Below are positions 24,635 through 34,190 of a DNA stretch of 64,000 nucleotides, one piece after another. Positions within the stretch are counted from its first letter, which is position 1. The number at the start of each line of letters is the position of its first letter. This DNA comes from Flavobacteriaceae bacterium Ga0077528 (GTDB lineage: Bacteria > Bacteroidota > Bacteroidia > Flavobacteriales > Flavobacteriaceae): contig LNDX01000001.1 in assembly GCA_001464475.1 (NCBI GenBank), positions 620,001 to 684,000 on the forward strand. The letters run 5' to 3'. The notes below the pieces were generated by a model. That model saw only the letters and a program-made list of their open reading frames with translations. It was not told the origin of the DNA and made no database searches. Position numbers and translations under genes: made by a program.

Positions 24635-27019
24635 CACAAACTCCACCTTTCTATTAATTTCATTTCCAAATTCATCTACAACCGTGATGTAATGAAAACC
24701 AGTGTTGGCTTCAATTTGCATTTCATGAAACGTTTGGGTTTCGCCTTTAAAAACGTTGTCAACATACCAAAAAAGTTTGGCTTCTTTGTTGGAATGCGCC
24801 ACTTTTAAAATTACAGGTTGCACTTTACTTTGAAAGTTTTTAGTGAGATATATTTTGCTGTTCGTTTTTGGATAAATAAAATCCATCGACGCTTGTTGCG
24901 TTTGCTGACAATCAGCGCGAAATGGTGGTAAAGGCATATAATCGATATGCTGACTTTTGTAATACCATTCCATAACAGGCGGTAAAACAAACCATTTTTT
25001 GGTGATGATATTATCTACATTTTCACAACTGCTGTTTACTCGAAATTGTTGTGAAGCATCCAAATGCACCAATTTATGATACGGACAAATACTGGTTTTT
25101 TTACCGTTTTTAGGAATCAGCTGATTGGTTTTTGGGCAATCATCTTGAGCTAAATGACCACTTTTGGTACAAACATCAGCATATTCTAAATCGTTCAATG
25201 GCGGACTGAAAAATGCTTTTCGAGGTAATAAATTAAAAACATCAAACAATATTGGAGCCGCACTATCAACACCTGTCAATTGTGGTCGTCCTTCACCAGA
25301 AGCATTGCCAACCCAAACGCCAACGACATATCTAGAATTGGTTCCAATTGCCCACGCATCACGATTTCCAAAACTGGTTCCTGTTTTCCAAGCAATATCT
25401 AAGGATGAATCGTAGAATCGCCAAGCTTCATCACCTTCAGGACGATTAACTTCTTTCATAGCGTTGTAAGTCAAGTAAATCGAACCTGCACCAAGTATTG
25501 GTTTTTGATTGGTTTCATTGCTATAGTCTTGTTCGAATCCATTCACGTAATTCAACTCGGCAAATTCTTTATTTCGGTATTTTCCTTTTGTTTTGTTGAA
25601 ATAATTTACGGTCGAAGAAAGATTAGCATACGTTCTACACAAATCCCAAAGATTACTTTCGGCACCACCAAGAATTAATGATAATCCGTAATGATCAGGT
25701 CGTTTATTGATGTTTTTCAGTTGGAATTTTTGAAGCAATTCATAAAAATTATTCACGCCGTGTTCTTGCAACATCAAAACTGCTGGAATATTTAACGAAC
25801 GTGACAAAGCTCTTTGTGCCGGAACTGCGCCATCAAAGGTCAGATTAAAATTCTGAGGTGCATAACCCGAAATTTGTGTTGGAATATCAGCAACTAAAGT
25901 ATTAGGAAGAAGTTCTCCCGAATCTAACATCGAAGCATAAAGCAATGGTTTTAAAATACTTCCTGTGCTTCGTGGCGCCGAAATAATATCAACATCTTTA
26001 TCGTGATCTTTATCGGTTGGAGCATTTCCAACATAACTAATAACGTTGCGATTTTGAATGTCAATAACCATTATCGCCAAGTTGTGCACTTCGTTTTGTT
26101 TGTATTGATTGTAATAATAAGCAGCGATTTGATTCACACGATTTTGCAACGAAATATCAACCGTAGTTTTAATACGTTTTCCTTCGTCAGATTTTGCAAT
26201 TCTCTGTAATAAATGAGGTGCAATTTGCGGAATATTATATGGTTTTTGAGGCAACGGTTCTTCAATTGACAACTGATAAGTCATTTTATCAATAACTTTT
26301 TCGTTGTATAATTTTAGTAAAAGTGTATTACGTTTTTTTAGTAATTTCTGTTGGTTCTTACCTGGATAAATTAAACTTGGAGCATTCGGTAAAACCGCCA
26401 AAGTAGCCGTTTCTGCCCAAGATAATTGATGTGATTGCACTCCAAAATATCGCCAAGAAGCCATTTCGAGTCCAACAACATTTCCGCCATAAGGTGCGTG
26501 TGCTGCGTATAATTCTAAAATTTTTCCCTTAGAATGACGAAATTCCAATCGAGTAGCGAGAATGATTTCGATTACTTTTTCAAAGTAGGTACGTTTTTTG
26601 TTTTTACGAGACAAACGAATAACTTGTTGTGTTAAAGTACTTCCACCACGAACTACTTTTCCTGCGCTTTGATTTTGTTGAATAGCTTTCACCATCGCTA
26701 CAGGATTAAAACCCCAATGGTAATTAAAATGTTCGTCTTCAAAATAGACAATACATTTTTTAAATTTATCAGGAATACTATCTTTTGAAGGAAAACGCCA
26801 TTGTCCATCGCGAGCAATTTTGGCAGCTAATAATTCGCCGTCACTACTTTCAATTACCGTGGAATAAGGTTCTTCAAAAAGTGTTCTTGGCAAAGAAAAA
26901 TAGTAAACCACAAGAAGAATAAATGCAATTGCAGATTTCTTTTTGTTGGCTTTAATGTATTTTAAAATTTTCCTAACAGGTTTTTCTAACCTGTTAGGTA
27001 TGTTTGAAAAAATAGACAT
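24626..27019 (-). CDS. pbpC: penicillin-binding protein 1C
   Basis: 797 residues. Short cytoplasmic tail, TM helix (about 28-44), glycosyltransferase GT51 domain (about 60-225; catalytic Glu94 in VYFEDEHF and RGGSTLTQQVIRL). The transpeptidase domain (about 285-580) has active-site S354-x-x-K357 in STGSILKP, S408-x-N in SRSLN, and KTGTS. The C-terminal PBP1C domain runs from about 700 to the end. Residues 7-15 are encoded by a REP-like palindrome (26972-26998), so the start of this protein has been rewritten by a repeat. In other bacteria pbpC pairs with the alpha-2-macroglobulin gene, which is next but one here. Confidence 0.95.
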   Translation of the reverse strand: MSIFSNIPNRLEKPVRKILKYIKANKKKSAIAFILLVVYYFSLPRTLFEEPYSTVIESSDGELLAAKIARDGQWRFPSKDSIPDKFKKCIVYFEDEHFNYHWGFNPVAMVKAIQQNQSAGKVVRGGSTLTQQVIRLSRKNKKRTYFEKVIEIILATRLEFRHSKGKILELYAAHAPYGGNVVGLEMASWRYFGVQSHQLSWAETATLAVLPNAPSLIYPGKNQQKLLKKRNTLLLKLYNEKVIDKMTYQLSIEEPLPQKPYNIPQIAPHLLQRIAKSDEGKRIKTTVDISLQNRVNQIAAYYYNQYKQNEVHNLAIMVIDIQNRNVISYVGNAPTDKDHDKDVDIISAPRSTGSILKPLLYASMLDSGELLPNTLVADIPTQISGYAPQNFNLTFDGAVPAQRALSRSLNIPAVLMLQEHGVNNFYELLQKFQLKNINKRPDHYGLSLILGGAESNLWDLCRTYANLSSTVNYFNKTKGKYRNKEFAELNYVNGFEQDYSNETNQKPILGAGSIYLTYNAMKEVNRPEGDEAWRFYDSSLDIAWKTGTSFGNRDAWAIGTNSRYVVGVWVGNASGEGRPQLTGVDSAAPILFDVFNLLPRKAFFSPPLNDLEYADVCTKSGHLAQDDCPKTNQLIPKNGKKTSICPYHKLVHLDASQQFRVNSSCENVDNIITKKWFVLPPVMEWYYKSQHIDYMPLPPFRADCQQTQQASMDFIYPKTNSKIYLTKNFQSKVQPVILKVAHSNKEAKLFWYVDNVFKGETQTFHEMQIEANTGFHYITVVDEFGNEINRKVEFVRD
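26972..26998. repeat. REP-like palindrome inside pbpC
   Basis: CCTAACAGGTT-TTTCT-AACCTGTTAGG: 11-bp perfect stem, 5-nt loop. Same core as the two palindromes beside the RAYT gene, but with TT/AA in place of TC/GA at the loop base. Confidence 0.85.
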
Positions 27020-27093
27020 TTATTTTTTTGTTATCCTACTAAATTTTTTCAAATCTCTTAGGTATTTATTTTCTGATGGATGTTACTTTATTT

Positions 27094-27130
27094 GATATCC
27101 AATGGATTTAAAAAACCTGTAATGGATATC
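27094..27130. repeat. inverted repeat between pbpC and the RAYT gene
   Basis: GATATCCA (27094-27101) and TGGATATC (27123-27130) form an 8-bp stem with a 21-nt loop just downstream of the RAYT stop codon. It may belong to the transposed unit. Confidence 0.5.
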
Positions 27131-27146
27131 GAATTTAAGATAGTTT

Positions 27147-27737
27147 TCAAAAATCAAACTTATCTATTTCATCAATTAAACCTTCAAACCTGATTTGATT
27201 TTCATTATGATGAAAAATAAAATTTTCTTTTCCTCCAAAAAGGTCAAAAATATATGTTCTTTTAATATTTGTATCTTTTTCAGATAAATAAGTTAGATAA
27301 GATGAATGTTTGTATGTTGAAAAATCATCGGTAAACTTATGCTTTAAAGGATTTAGATGAATGTATATTATCAATTGTCTTAAATATTCTTCTGTTTCAA
27401 CTCTGTTTCTTTGAGGATGTTCTTGAAATAAGCTTCCTGTTCTGTCATATGCTTTGTTTACGCTTTTAGTATAGGTATTGAATAAATTTGAAAAAGGTAG
27501 ATGTATTTTGTCGGTAAATTTTTCTGGTAAATCTTCTTTTTCTTTGATTTTAAAAGCTAAATGAAAATGATTTTTTAGAAGACAGTAGGCGTAAATATCT
27601 GCAATAGGTAAAAGGTATTTCTTCACTAATTGTAAGAAGTAATAATAATTTCTTTCTTCTATGAAAATGTTTTCTTTATTATTTCCTCTATTGTAGAAAT
27701 GATAAATAGCACCTGACTCTAAAACATCTTTTTTCAT
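27147..27737 (-). CDS. REP-associated tyrosine transposase (RAYT, Y1 HUH family)
   Basis: 196 residues. Opening IYHFYNRGNN, the HUH pair His57-x-His59 in YCLLKNHFHLAF, then GSLFQEHPQRNRV and YLRQLIIYIHLNPLKHKF, the conserved RAYT helix that probably supplies the catalytic Tyr (Tyr125 is the best candidate). RAYTs are domesticated single-copy relatives of IS200 transposases that move REP palindromes. Such palindromes lie right beside it. It interrupts the pbpC/alpha-2-macroglobulin pair. The frame is intact. Confidence 0.9.
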   Translation of the reverse strand: MKKDVLESGAIYHFYNRGNNKENIFIEERNYYYFLQLVKKYLLPIADIYAYCLLKNHFHLAFKIKEKEDLPEKFTDKIHLPFSNLFNTYTKSVNKAYDRTGSLFQEHPQRNRVETEEYLRQLIIYIHLNPLKHKFTDDFSTYKHSSYLTYLSEKDTNIKRTYIFDLFGGKENFIFHHNENQIRFEGLIDEIDKFDF

Positions 27738-27762
27738 TTTATTTTAATTTTTTTATACCTAT

Positions 27763-27854
27763 CCTAACAGGTCTTTTTGACCTGTTAGGTATTATTATTT
27801 TGAATTTATTTTATGCTTTTCTTTATACCTAACAGGTCAAAAAGACCTGTTAGG
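27763..27854. repeat. head-to-head pair of REP-like palindromes (BIME-like)
   Basis: Unit 1 (27763-27789) is CCTAACAGGTC-TTTTT-GACCTGTTAGG; unit 2 (27828-27854) is the same with loop AAAAA. The flanks ATCC...GGTAT and ATACC...GGATAT show that unit 2 is unit 1 inverted. They sit between the RAYT start and the alpha-2-macroglobulin stop and would form strong RNA hairpins. Confidence 0.9.
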
Positions 27855-27863
27855 ATATGAAAA

Positions 27864-30800
27864 TTACTTCACCACTTCAACCCATTGACCTTTAGTTCGA
27901 GCCAAGAATTCATTGTCATACATCGCTTCACATTGTAGTCCTGGTAAGTAATATTTACCTAAATACGATGCGTTTAATAAGATTTTGAACGTTCTTGTTT
28001 CGCCGCCACGAAGACTGAAATAGTAGTTCGCTCTATCATCACGAATGTCGATATAGTCTGCAACATTGGAAGTTGATTCTCCAAATTCAGTGTATCTAGT
28101 ATTTACAATTTCAAATCCTGACGGTAGAATTTGCGAAAGTGCAATATTTTCTACTCGTTCATTTTTACGATTGGTTAGCGTAACTTCTGCAATGAATTCT
28201 GTTCCTTGAGCTATTTTGGTTACTGAAATTGCCTTTCCTTTTCGGTCTTTGAAAACCACATTGGCAGATAAATTGTTTTGAACAACATTTTCTTTTCCAA
28301 CAGGAAGAATTCCGCTATTTAGGACACGAACAAAAATAGTATTATTTTTATTGTTCTTAATCGTAACCGAATTATTTCCTGAAACTAAAGCTAAATTTCT
28401 TTGTGCTACCGTTTTGTTGGTATTAATTACAACTGATTTTCCGCCACTAGTATATTGAACAGAAACGCCTTTACTACCATTACTTTGTGCAAATTTTGAC
28501 ATTGCGTATAATCCGTAAGCGGTTGTTTGCGTGCTCATCCATTGGTTGCTTGAAAGATTTTTAGCCAATTTGGTTGCCATTGCAAAAGCTTTTTGTTTTT
28601 GACCTAATAACACTAAAGTTTCTAATGCCATCGCACGATTTCTTTCGTTTGAACCATAATAATAGTAGTAACCATCTTCGTTTTGTTCGTCAATCATTGA
28701 TTTGCTTAATAACGCCAAACCTGCCGAATTTTGTTTGATAATAGCATAAGTTGCAGCCAAACGCAATTTACTTTCGTTAGAAATTCCAACCGTTTCACGA
28801 AGTCTGTTCATTGAAGCCAAATCGGCCGAACCTGCAATAGCCAATGTATAAAGACGATAAGCTTGGGCAAAATCGTTACCATATTGTTTTTCAAAACGCC
28901 ATTGTTTTGCCATTTTCTTTTGATAGGAAATCCATTTATTTTTGAAAGAAATTGGTAAAACATATCCTTTTTTCTCTGCTTCAATTAAGAAATGTCCTGC
29001 GTAAGATGTTCCCCAATCGTCCGCTTCGGCATTGCCTGGCCAATAAGCAAATCCGCCGTTTGCCACTTGGAAATTTCCTAATTTTTGGATTCCTGCGGTT
29101 ACATTTTTCTGAATTCTTTGTTTGTAAGTCGCGTCTAAATCCATCACATCATTCAAATACAATTGTGGGAAAACAGATGATGTAGTTTGTTCCACACAAC
29201 CGTGTGGATATTGAATCAAATAATCCAATCTTCTGCTAAAATCAACTGTTGGAACCGATGAAACTTCCATTTTTGCTTTGTTGCTTCCAGTTACTCCAAA
29301 TAAATCCCAAGTGATTTTTTTAGAACTATTTGGTTCAATAATAATATCAGTGTATGTTGTGGTTATTGGATTTGGATTTATCACATCAATTTCAACATCA
29401 TAAGTAGATTTCTCTTTTCCTGATGTGGCGATGATTTGCACTTTTCCAATTCCGGTTATACTTCCAACACTTAAATTGAAATACGCCATTTTTTCGTCAG
29501 GTTCGGTGAATTTTACAATTTGACTTGCTTTTCCAAGAACTCTTACAGCATTATTTGTTTTAATTTGAAGTGTTACATTCTTAATATTTTTCTCTGTTGC
29601 AAAAAGCGTTACTGGAATCGTAACATTTTCTGAAGGAGAAATTTTTCTTGGCAACGAAGCCAAAACCATCAACGGACTTTTTACTTGAGTAGCTTTTTCA
29701 GCCATTCCGTAAGCGCTATTTTCTTTATTGGCAGCCACAACCATAGTGCGAACGGAACCAATGTATTTTGGAAGTTTAATTTGATGCGTTTTAGAATCGC
29801 CTTTCCCTAATTCAAATGGTCCGAAATACATCACAACTGGTTTGAAACGATTGGCTTTTTTAGCTTTTCCGCCACCTAAATCGGCATCACCACCAATGGC
29901 GAAAACTTGATTTACTTTTCCGCCATACGCACCAATTACATCATCATAAATATCCCAAGTTCTAACGCCTAATGCTTCGCGAGTGTAGAAATTATCCCAA
30001 GCATTTGGAGTTTTGAAACGTGTTAAATCCAACAAACCTTCATCAACAACAGCAATGGTGTAAGTCATCGCTTTGCCTTGTTTTTCAGATACTTTTACAT
30101 TCACAGTTTGCTCCGGACGAAGTACATCTGGCATCGAAATTTGTGGTTCTAAAACCGTATTTTTATCGACAACTTCTATTGGAACAATTCCGTACATTCT
30201 TATTGGAGAATCGTTTTTGGTAGATGCGTGTGGTTGTAATAAAGTTACATTGATGTACACATTTGGCGCCATTTCACCAGTAATTGGTAATTCGACAGAA
30301 GTTTCACCTTTTTTGGTTTTTGCCCAAAGTGTTTTCACAACTTTAGTTCCGTTTTCTACAGAAATTAATGCTCTTCCGCCTTCACTTGATGGGAAGAATA
30401 TTTTGGCAGTTTCACCAACAGCATATTTCTCTTTATCGGTTGAAAAGCGTAACATTGTCGCTGCTTTTCCATCTTCATTTTTAGAACGAGCCGACCAATA
30501 TGGCGAGTCAATATAAACTCTTGTTCCTGTTGCGTGACCATCATTTGGATCGGAAACACGAACTAAATAATTACCCCAATCGTTTTCTGGAACTACAAAT
30601 GAAACACTTGCTTTTCCTGAATAATCAGTTGAAACTCTAAAGTTTTTGTAAGCAATTGTTGAAGTTGACGAACTATAATTAGATAAATTATCATTGGAAG
30701 CATCCCACCACCAACGTGATTCTAATTTGTAAACGCGAACATCTAGATTCTGAACTGATTTTGGTTTTCCGTTTTCGTTTACAGCTACAATATCAAATCG

Positions 30801-33557
30801 ATTGGCTTTTCCAGTTTCTAATAAGCCATATTTGTTTGGTTCTGGGGCTTTTACACCAATATAAGTCTGGTAAGGTGAATAAGTTGTAGAAGCTACATCG
30901 GTAGAAACATCGCCTCCTTGCTCGTAAACTTTGGTGATGAAAGCGGCTTTCAACATTCCTGGCGCTTGACCTTGCAATGTTGGTTTTATCGGGATGGATG
31001 CACGACCATTTCCATCAACTTTTCCTGAAAAAATATTGATTTCTTCGGTTGAAAAACTTCTTGTTGGATCATCAAAAATGTATTTGTCAAATCCTTTAAA
31101 CGTTGTTACTTGTTGCGAGAATTTGGCTTGAACTTCGGTTTTTAAATCTTTTGCTACAGCACCGTGAAGCCATAAAACTTGAATATTATTGACATTGTTT
31201 TTGCTAGTTGATAGTACAGCATCATTGAAACTGTTTTTAATTTTTAAACGATTAGGTTTTATGGTTTCAATTTTCAAACTTTTGTAAAAACGAGCACCAC
31301 CAACACTTACAACAGCTTCCCAATTTCCTGTTGGAGCACTTGATTGCGTTGGAACTATGAATTTATAATGACTGAAAGCCGTTCCTTTTTGAACCGATTG
31401 ATAAACCGTTTTTCCGCTTGGATCGTTTACTCTAATTTTTATCGGATGATTTTCTGGTAATTTATTGGCGTTATCATTTAAAATGAATGACAAAAACAAT
31501 GTATCACCTGGACGCCAAACGCCACGTTCACCATATAAATAGGCTTTTAATCCTTTTTGCAAAGTTTCGCCCGAAACATCAAAATCACTTACAGATAATG
31601 ATAATTCGTCGTCCAATTTCACATAAGTGCTTTGGTCGCCTTTGGTAATAATTGCGAAATAAGCAATTTTTTCTAATTGGAACGATGCCATTCCATCGCC
31701 ATCAGTGCTTGAATCTGCAATTTTTTGTTGTTGGTAATTGTATAAAGTTACGGTTGCACCCGAAACAGGATCAGTAGAAACGATATCACTAACTGCAATT
31801 GTCACTGATTTATCTGTTCCACGTTTCGCAATTACACCTAAATCGGTTGCTAAAATATTGGTTCCAATGGTCGTATTGTTGTAATAATAATAGTCGGTGC
31901 AAGGATCAAGACTTTCTCTGTAATCATAATCTTCTTCGTAGTAATAATAATCGTAATTGTTGCCGCTATAATTGACGTCGTCTTCATTTTCTTCTTCAGA
32001 ATCTTGATTTTCTTCTTCGTTATTTGGCGTTTCATTTCCGCATTTGTAAAGTGAATATTTCTTTTTGAATGAAAATTCTACACGATAAATCGCACCTGGT
32101 TCTGGAGTTACAATTTTAGAAATGTCTAAAGCATAGGTATTCCATTTGGTGTAATCTAGAAGGTTGTTTTGTTTTAATTCGATGGTTTTTTTGGCGACTG
32201 ATTGTCCAACTTGTTTCAGATTTCGAGTTCCGTTAAGTTCATTATTTTGCAAGAATTGCATTATGTTGTTTTTGTAAATTTTGTACACTTTTACATCAAC
32301 AGCATTCAAATTGGCCGCTTGAAAATTAATTTTTAAATTATTAGAACTTGGTAAAATCGTTCCGCTTTTTAGTAATCGTACAGCTGGTTTTATTTGTTCA
32401 AATTGTAGTTTTTCAGAATAATTTTGCTTCATTTTGTAGCCGTATTCGCTTTCAATTCCTTGAAAAACTTCGACTAGTTTTGTTCCGGCAAAAGATTGAA
32501 TATTAGATTCTTCTTCAACAGCTTCAACTACTGGTGCAACATAAGCTACAGCCGAATCAACTGCAACAGCAGCAGTGTCAACAGCAACGGCTACCGAATC
32601 AACAACCGCAGTTACACTTTCGGTGATAGTTTCAGTTGAATTTCCTTTATCTACTTCAGAATTTTTGGCTTCATTGCTGAAAAACACTTTCAAAACGTTG
32701 CCCATTGTGGCAAATTTCAAATTGTTAGTGTTTTCAATTGCGATTAATCCTTTAAAATCTTGATCTCTTTTTAATGGATCGGAGAAGTTTATCAATAACG
32801 ATTGGTTGTTTTCGTCACCAATTTTAATGTCTAAAACTTTGAATTGATTTTTACCTGGAATAGGATATTTTACTTCGCCTTCTTGCTCAATATCAGCATC
32901 ATCGCCATCCCAAGCAATGGTGATTTCACTATCGTCATCGAAACGTTTTATTTTGTCAATAGTAAATTTAAATTCCGTTGAAGTACTTGTTGCTTTATCA
33001 AAAATTATTTTTAAATCATCACCATTTTGAGTTGCTTTCAACAATTTTTGAGCATCTTCAAAGGATAAATTATCAGCGGTTTTAATCGTTCCGTTTAAAT
33101 AATAAGTGTCTCTGTCATAGGATTGCAAATCTAAAGTATTGACTATGAAATCTTGCTTGATGGTTTTTATGGAAAAATTAAAATTCTCCAATTCTTTTGG
33201 CGTCTTATCATTGATTTGTGAAAGGTGAAGCGTAATTTGATACAAAGTATTTTGTTCCAATTTGTCTTTTGGAATAAAAGCAATGGTATTGTTAGAAAGT
33301 GCCACCACTTTTCCTGAAACACTTGGAGAAATATCGAACAAATCTTCGTCTAATTCTTGGTTGGGTTTCCAATCACTTTTATTAAAAGCTAATTGCACGC
33401 GAATATCGGAACTGACCGATACAAAACCAGAAGAAAAACTCGATATATAATCCTTGTATAAAGTGAAGTCGGAATCAAAATCGGCAGCCGATTTTTTAGA
33501 ACAAGAATACAATACAAAGATTGCAAGAAACAAACCGATTAACTTACTGGTTTTCAT
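27864..33557 (-). CDS. bacterial alpha-2-macroglobulin family lipoprotein (YfhM-like)
   Basis: 1897 residues from MKTSKLIGLFLAIFVLYSC; an upstream frame extension of 21 codons is rejected because it displaces the signal peptide. Lipobox LYSC, lipidated Cys19. It has many macroglobulin (MG) Ig-like domains, a central bait/MG6-MG7 region, and the thioester motif HGCVEQ with Cys1454, followed by the alpha-helical thioester domain (SSVFPQLYLNDVMDLD to about 1740). It traps foreign proteases in the periplasm and works with PBP1C in envelope defence and repair. Residues about 504-560 are unusually acidic and Tyr/Asn-rich (runs of Y and D/E), an expansion between MG domains. Confidence 0.93.
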   Translation of the reverse strand: MKTSKLIGLFLAIFVLYSCSKKSAADFDSDFTLYKDYISSFSSGFVSVSSDIRVQLAFNKSDWKPNQELDEDLFDISPSVSGKVVALSNNTIAFIPKDKLEQNTLYQITLHLSQINDKTPKELENFNFSIKTIKQDFIVNTLDLQSYDRDTYYLNGTIKTADNLSFEDAQKLLKATQNGDDLKIIFDKATSTSTEFKFTIDKIKRFDDDSEITIAWDGDDADIEQEGEVKYPIPGKNQFKVLDIKIGDENNQSLLINFSDPLKRDQDFKGLIAIENTNNLKFATMGNVLKVFFSNEAKNSEVDKGNSTETITESVTAVVDSVAVAVDTAAVAVDSAVAYVAPVVEAVEEESNIQSFAGTKLVEVFQGIESEYGYKMKQNYSEKLQFEQIKPAVRLLKSGTILPSSNNLKINFQAANLNAVDVKVYKIYKNNIMQFLQNNELNGTRNLKQVGQSVAKKTIELKQNNLLDYTKWNTYALDISKIVTPEPGAIYRVEFSFKKKYSLYKCGNETPNNEEENQDSEEENEDDVNYSGNNYDYYYYEEDYDYRESLDPCTDYYYYNNTTIGTNILATDLGVIAKRGTDKSVTIAVSDIVSTDPVSGATVTLYNYQQQKIADSSTDGDGMASFQLEKIAYFAIITKGDQSTYVKLDDELSLSVSDFDVSGETLQKGLKAYLYGERGVWRPGDTLFLSFILNDNANKLPENHPIKIRVNDPSGKTVYQSVQKGTAFSHYKFIVPTQSSAPTGNWEAVVSVGGARFYKSLKIETIKPNRLKIKNSFNDAVLSTSKNNVNNIQVLWLHGAVAKDLKTEVQAKFSQQVTTFKGFDKYIFDDPTRSFSTEEINIFSGKVDGNGRASIPIKPTLQGQAPGMLKAAFITKVYEQGGDVSTDVASTTYSPYQTYIGVKAPEPNKYGLLETGKANRFDIVAVNENGKPKSVQNLDVRVYKLESRWWWDASNDNLSNYSSSTSTIAYKNFRVSTDYSGKASVSFVVPENDWGNYLVRVSDPNDGHATGTRVYIDSPYWSARSKNEDGKAATMLRFSTDKEKYAVGETAKIFFPSSEGGRALISVENGTKVVKTLWAKTKKGETSVELPITGEMAPNVYINVTLLQPHASTKNDSPIRMYGIVPIEVVDKNTVLEPQISMPDVLRPEQTVNVKVSEKQGKAMTYTIAVVDEGLLDLTRFKTPNAWDNFYTREALGVRTWDIYDDVIGAYGGKVNQVFAIGGDADLGGGKAKKANRFKPVVMYFGPFELGKGDSKTHQIKLPKYIGSVRTMVVAANKENSAYGMAEKATQVKSPLMVLASLPRKISPSENVTIPVTLFATEKNIKNVTLQIKTNNAVRVLGKASQIVKFTEPDEKMAYFNLSVGSITGIGKVQIIATSGKEKSTYDVEIDVINPNPITTTYTDIIIEPNSSKKITWDLFGVTGSNKAKMEVSSVPTVDFSRRLDYLIQYPHGCVEQTTSSVFPQLYLNDVMDLDATYKQRIQKNVTAGIQKLGNFQVANGGFAYWPGNAEADDWGTSYAGHFLIEAEKKGYVLPISFKNKWISYQKKMAKQWRFEKQYGNDFAQAYRLYTLAIAGSADLASMNRLRETVGISNESKLRLAATYAIIKQNSAGLALLSKSMIDEQNEDGYYYYYGSNERNRAMALETLVLLGQKQKAFAMATKLAKNLSSNQWMSTQTTAYGLYAMSKFAQSNGSKGVSVQYTSGGKSVVINTNKTVAQRNLALVSGNNSVTIKNNKNNTIFVRVLNSGILPVGKENVVQNNLSANVVFKDRKGKAISVTKIAQGTEFIAEVTLTNRKNERVENIALSQILPSGFEIVNTRYTEFGESTSNVADYIDIRDDRANYYFSLRGGETRTFKILLNASYLGKYYLPGLQCEAMYDNEFLARTKGQWVEVVK

Positions 33558-33709
33558 GTGTTTTTTGGAATTATTGGTTAGAACTTTTTGACTTGAAAAT
33601 ATGATTTTTAACACTTTCAATTAATGCTATAACAGAAATAAATTTTAAATATTGTAGTAAATGTAAAATAAATTTTTGGACTATTTTTCTTGTAAAAAAA
33701 GGAATTTTT

Positions 33710-34153
33710 CTACTTTCTTTTTTCGGCAAAAAAACGCTTCATTAAGTCACCACATTCTTGAGCTAAAATGCCTTGATTTACTTGAGTTTTTGGATGTAAT
33801 TTTGTTCCTAAAGTTTGAAATCCGCGTTGTTCGTCTCGAGCACCAAAAACAATTTTGGAAATCTGACTCCAATACAAAGCACCGGCGCACATTTGACAAG
33901 GTTCGAGTGTTACATATAATGTACAATCTTTTAAATATTTTCCACCAAGGTAATTGGCAGCAGCTGTTATCGATTGCATTTCGGCGTGCGCCGTTACATC
34001 GTTTAATAATTCAGTAAGATTATGACTTCTAGCAATGACTTTGTTGTCAATTACAATGATGGCACCAACAGGAATTTCACCTTTTTCAAAAGCAGTTTCA
34101 GCTTCTTGCAAAGCTTTTTTCATAAAGTATTCGTCAGTGAAAATGTTTTCCAT
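33710..34153 (-). CDS. tadA: tRNA-specific adenosine deaminase
   Basis: 147 residues from MENIFTDEYFMKKAL; ten further upstream codons lie over the promoter. Converts A34 to inosine in tRNA-Arg(ACG). Zinc site: His56-Ala-Glu58 in TAHAEMQ and Pro85-Cys86-x-x-Cys89 in LEPCQMC. C-terminal FGARDEQRGFQTLG segment as in the family. Divergent from dxs with 37 bases between starts. Confidence 0.95.
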   Translation of the reverse strand: MENIFTDEYFMKKALQEAETAFEKGEIPVGAIIVIDNKVIARSHNLTELLNDVTAHAEMQSITAAANYLGGKYLKDCTLYVTLEPCQMCAGALYWSQISKIVFGARDEQRGFQTLGTKLHPKTQVNQGILAQECGDLMKRFFAEKRK

Positions 34154-34157
34154 AGAA

Positions 34158-34186
34158 CAAAAATAGGAATTCAATTCGTACATTTG
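34158..34186. promoter_or_regulatory. divergent -7 boxes of tadA (-) and dxs (+), both next to the start codons
   Basis: TATTTTTG (34158-34165, minus) ends four bases before the tadA ATG. TACATTTG (34179-34186, plus) ends four bases before the dxs ATG. Both fit TAnnTTTG, so both mRNAs may be leaderless. Confidence 0.55.
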
Positions 34187-34190
34187 CTAC

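Noticed and set aside
30073-30516. A 147-codon plus-strand frame inside the alpha-2-macroglobulin gene
   Set aside because: It is antisense to an intact, well-conserved coding frame and shows no domain features.
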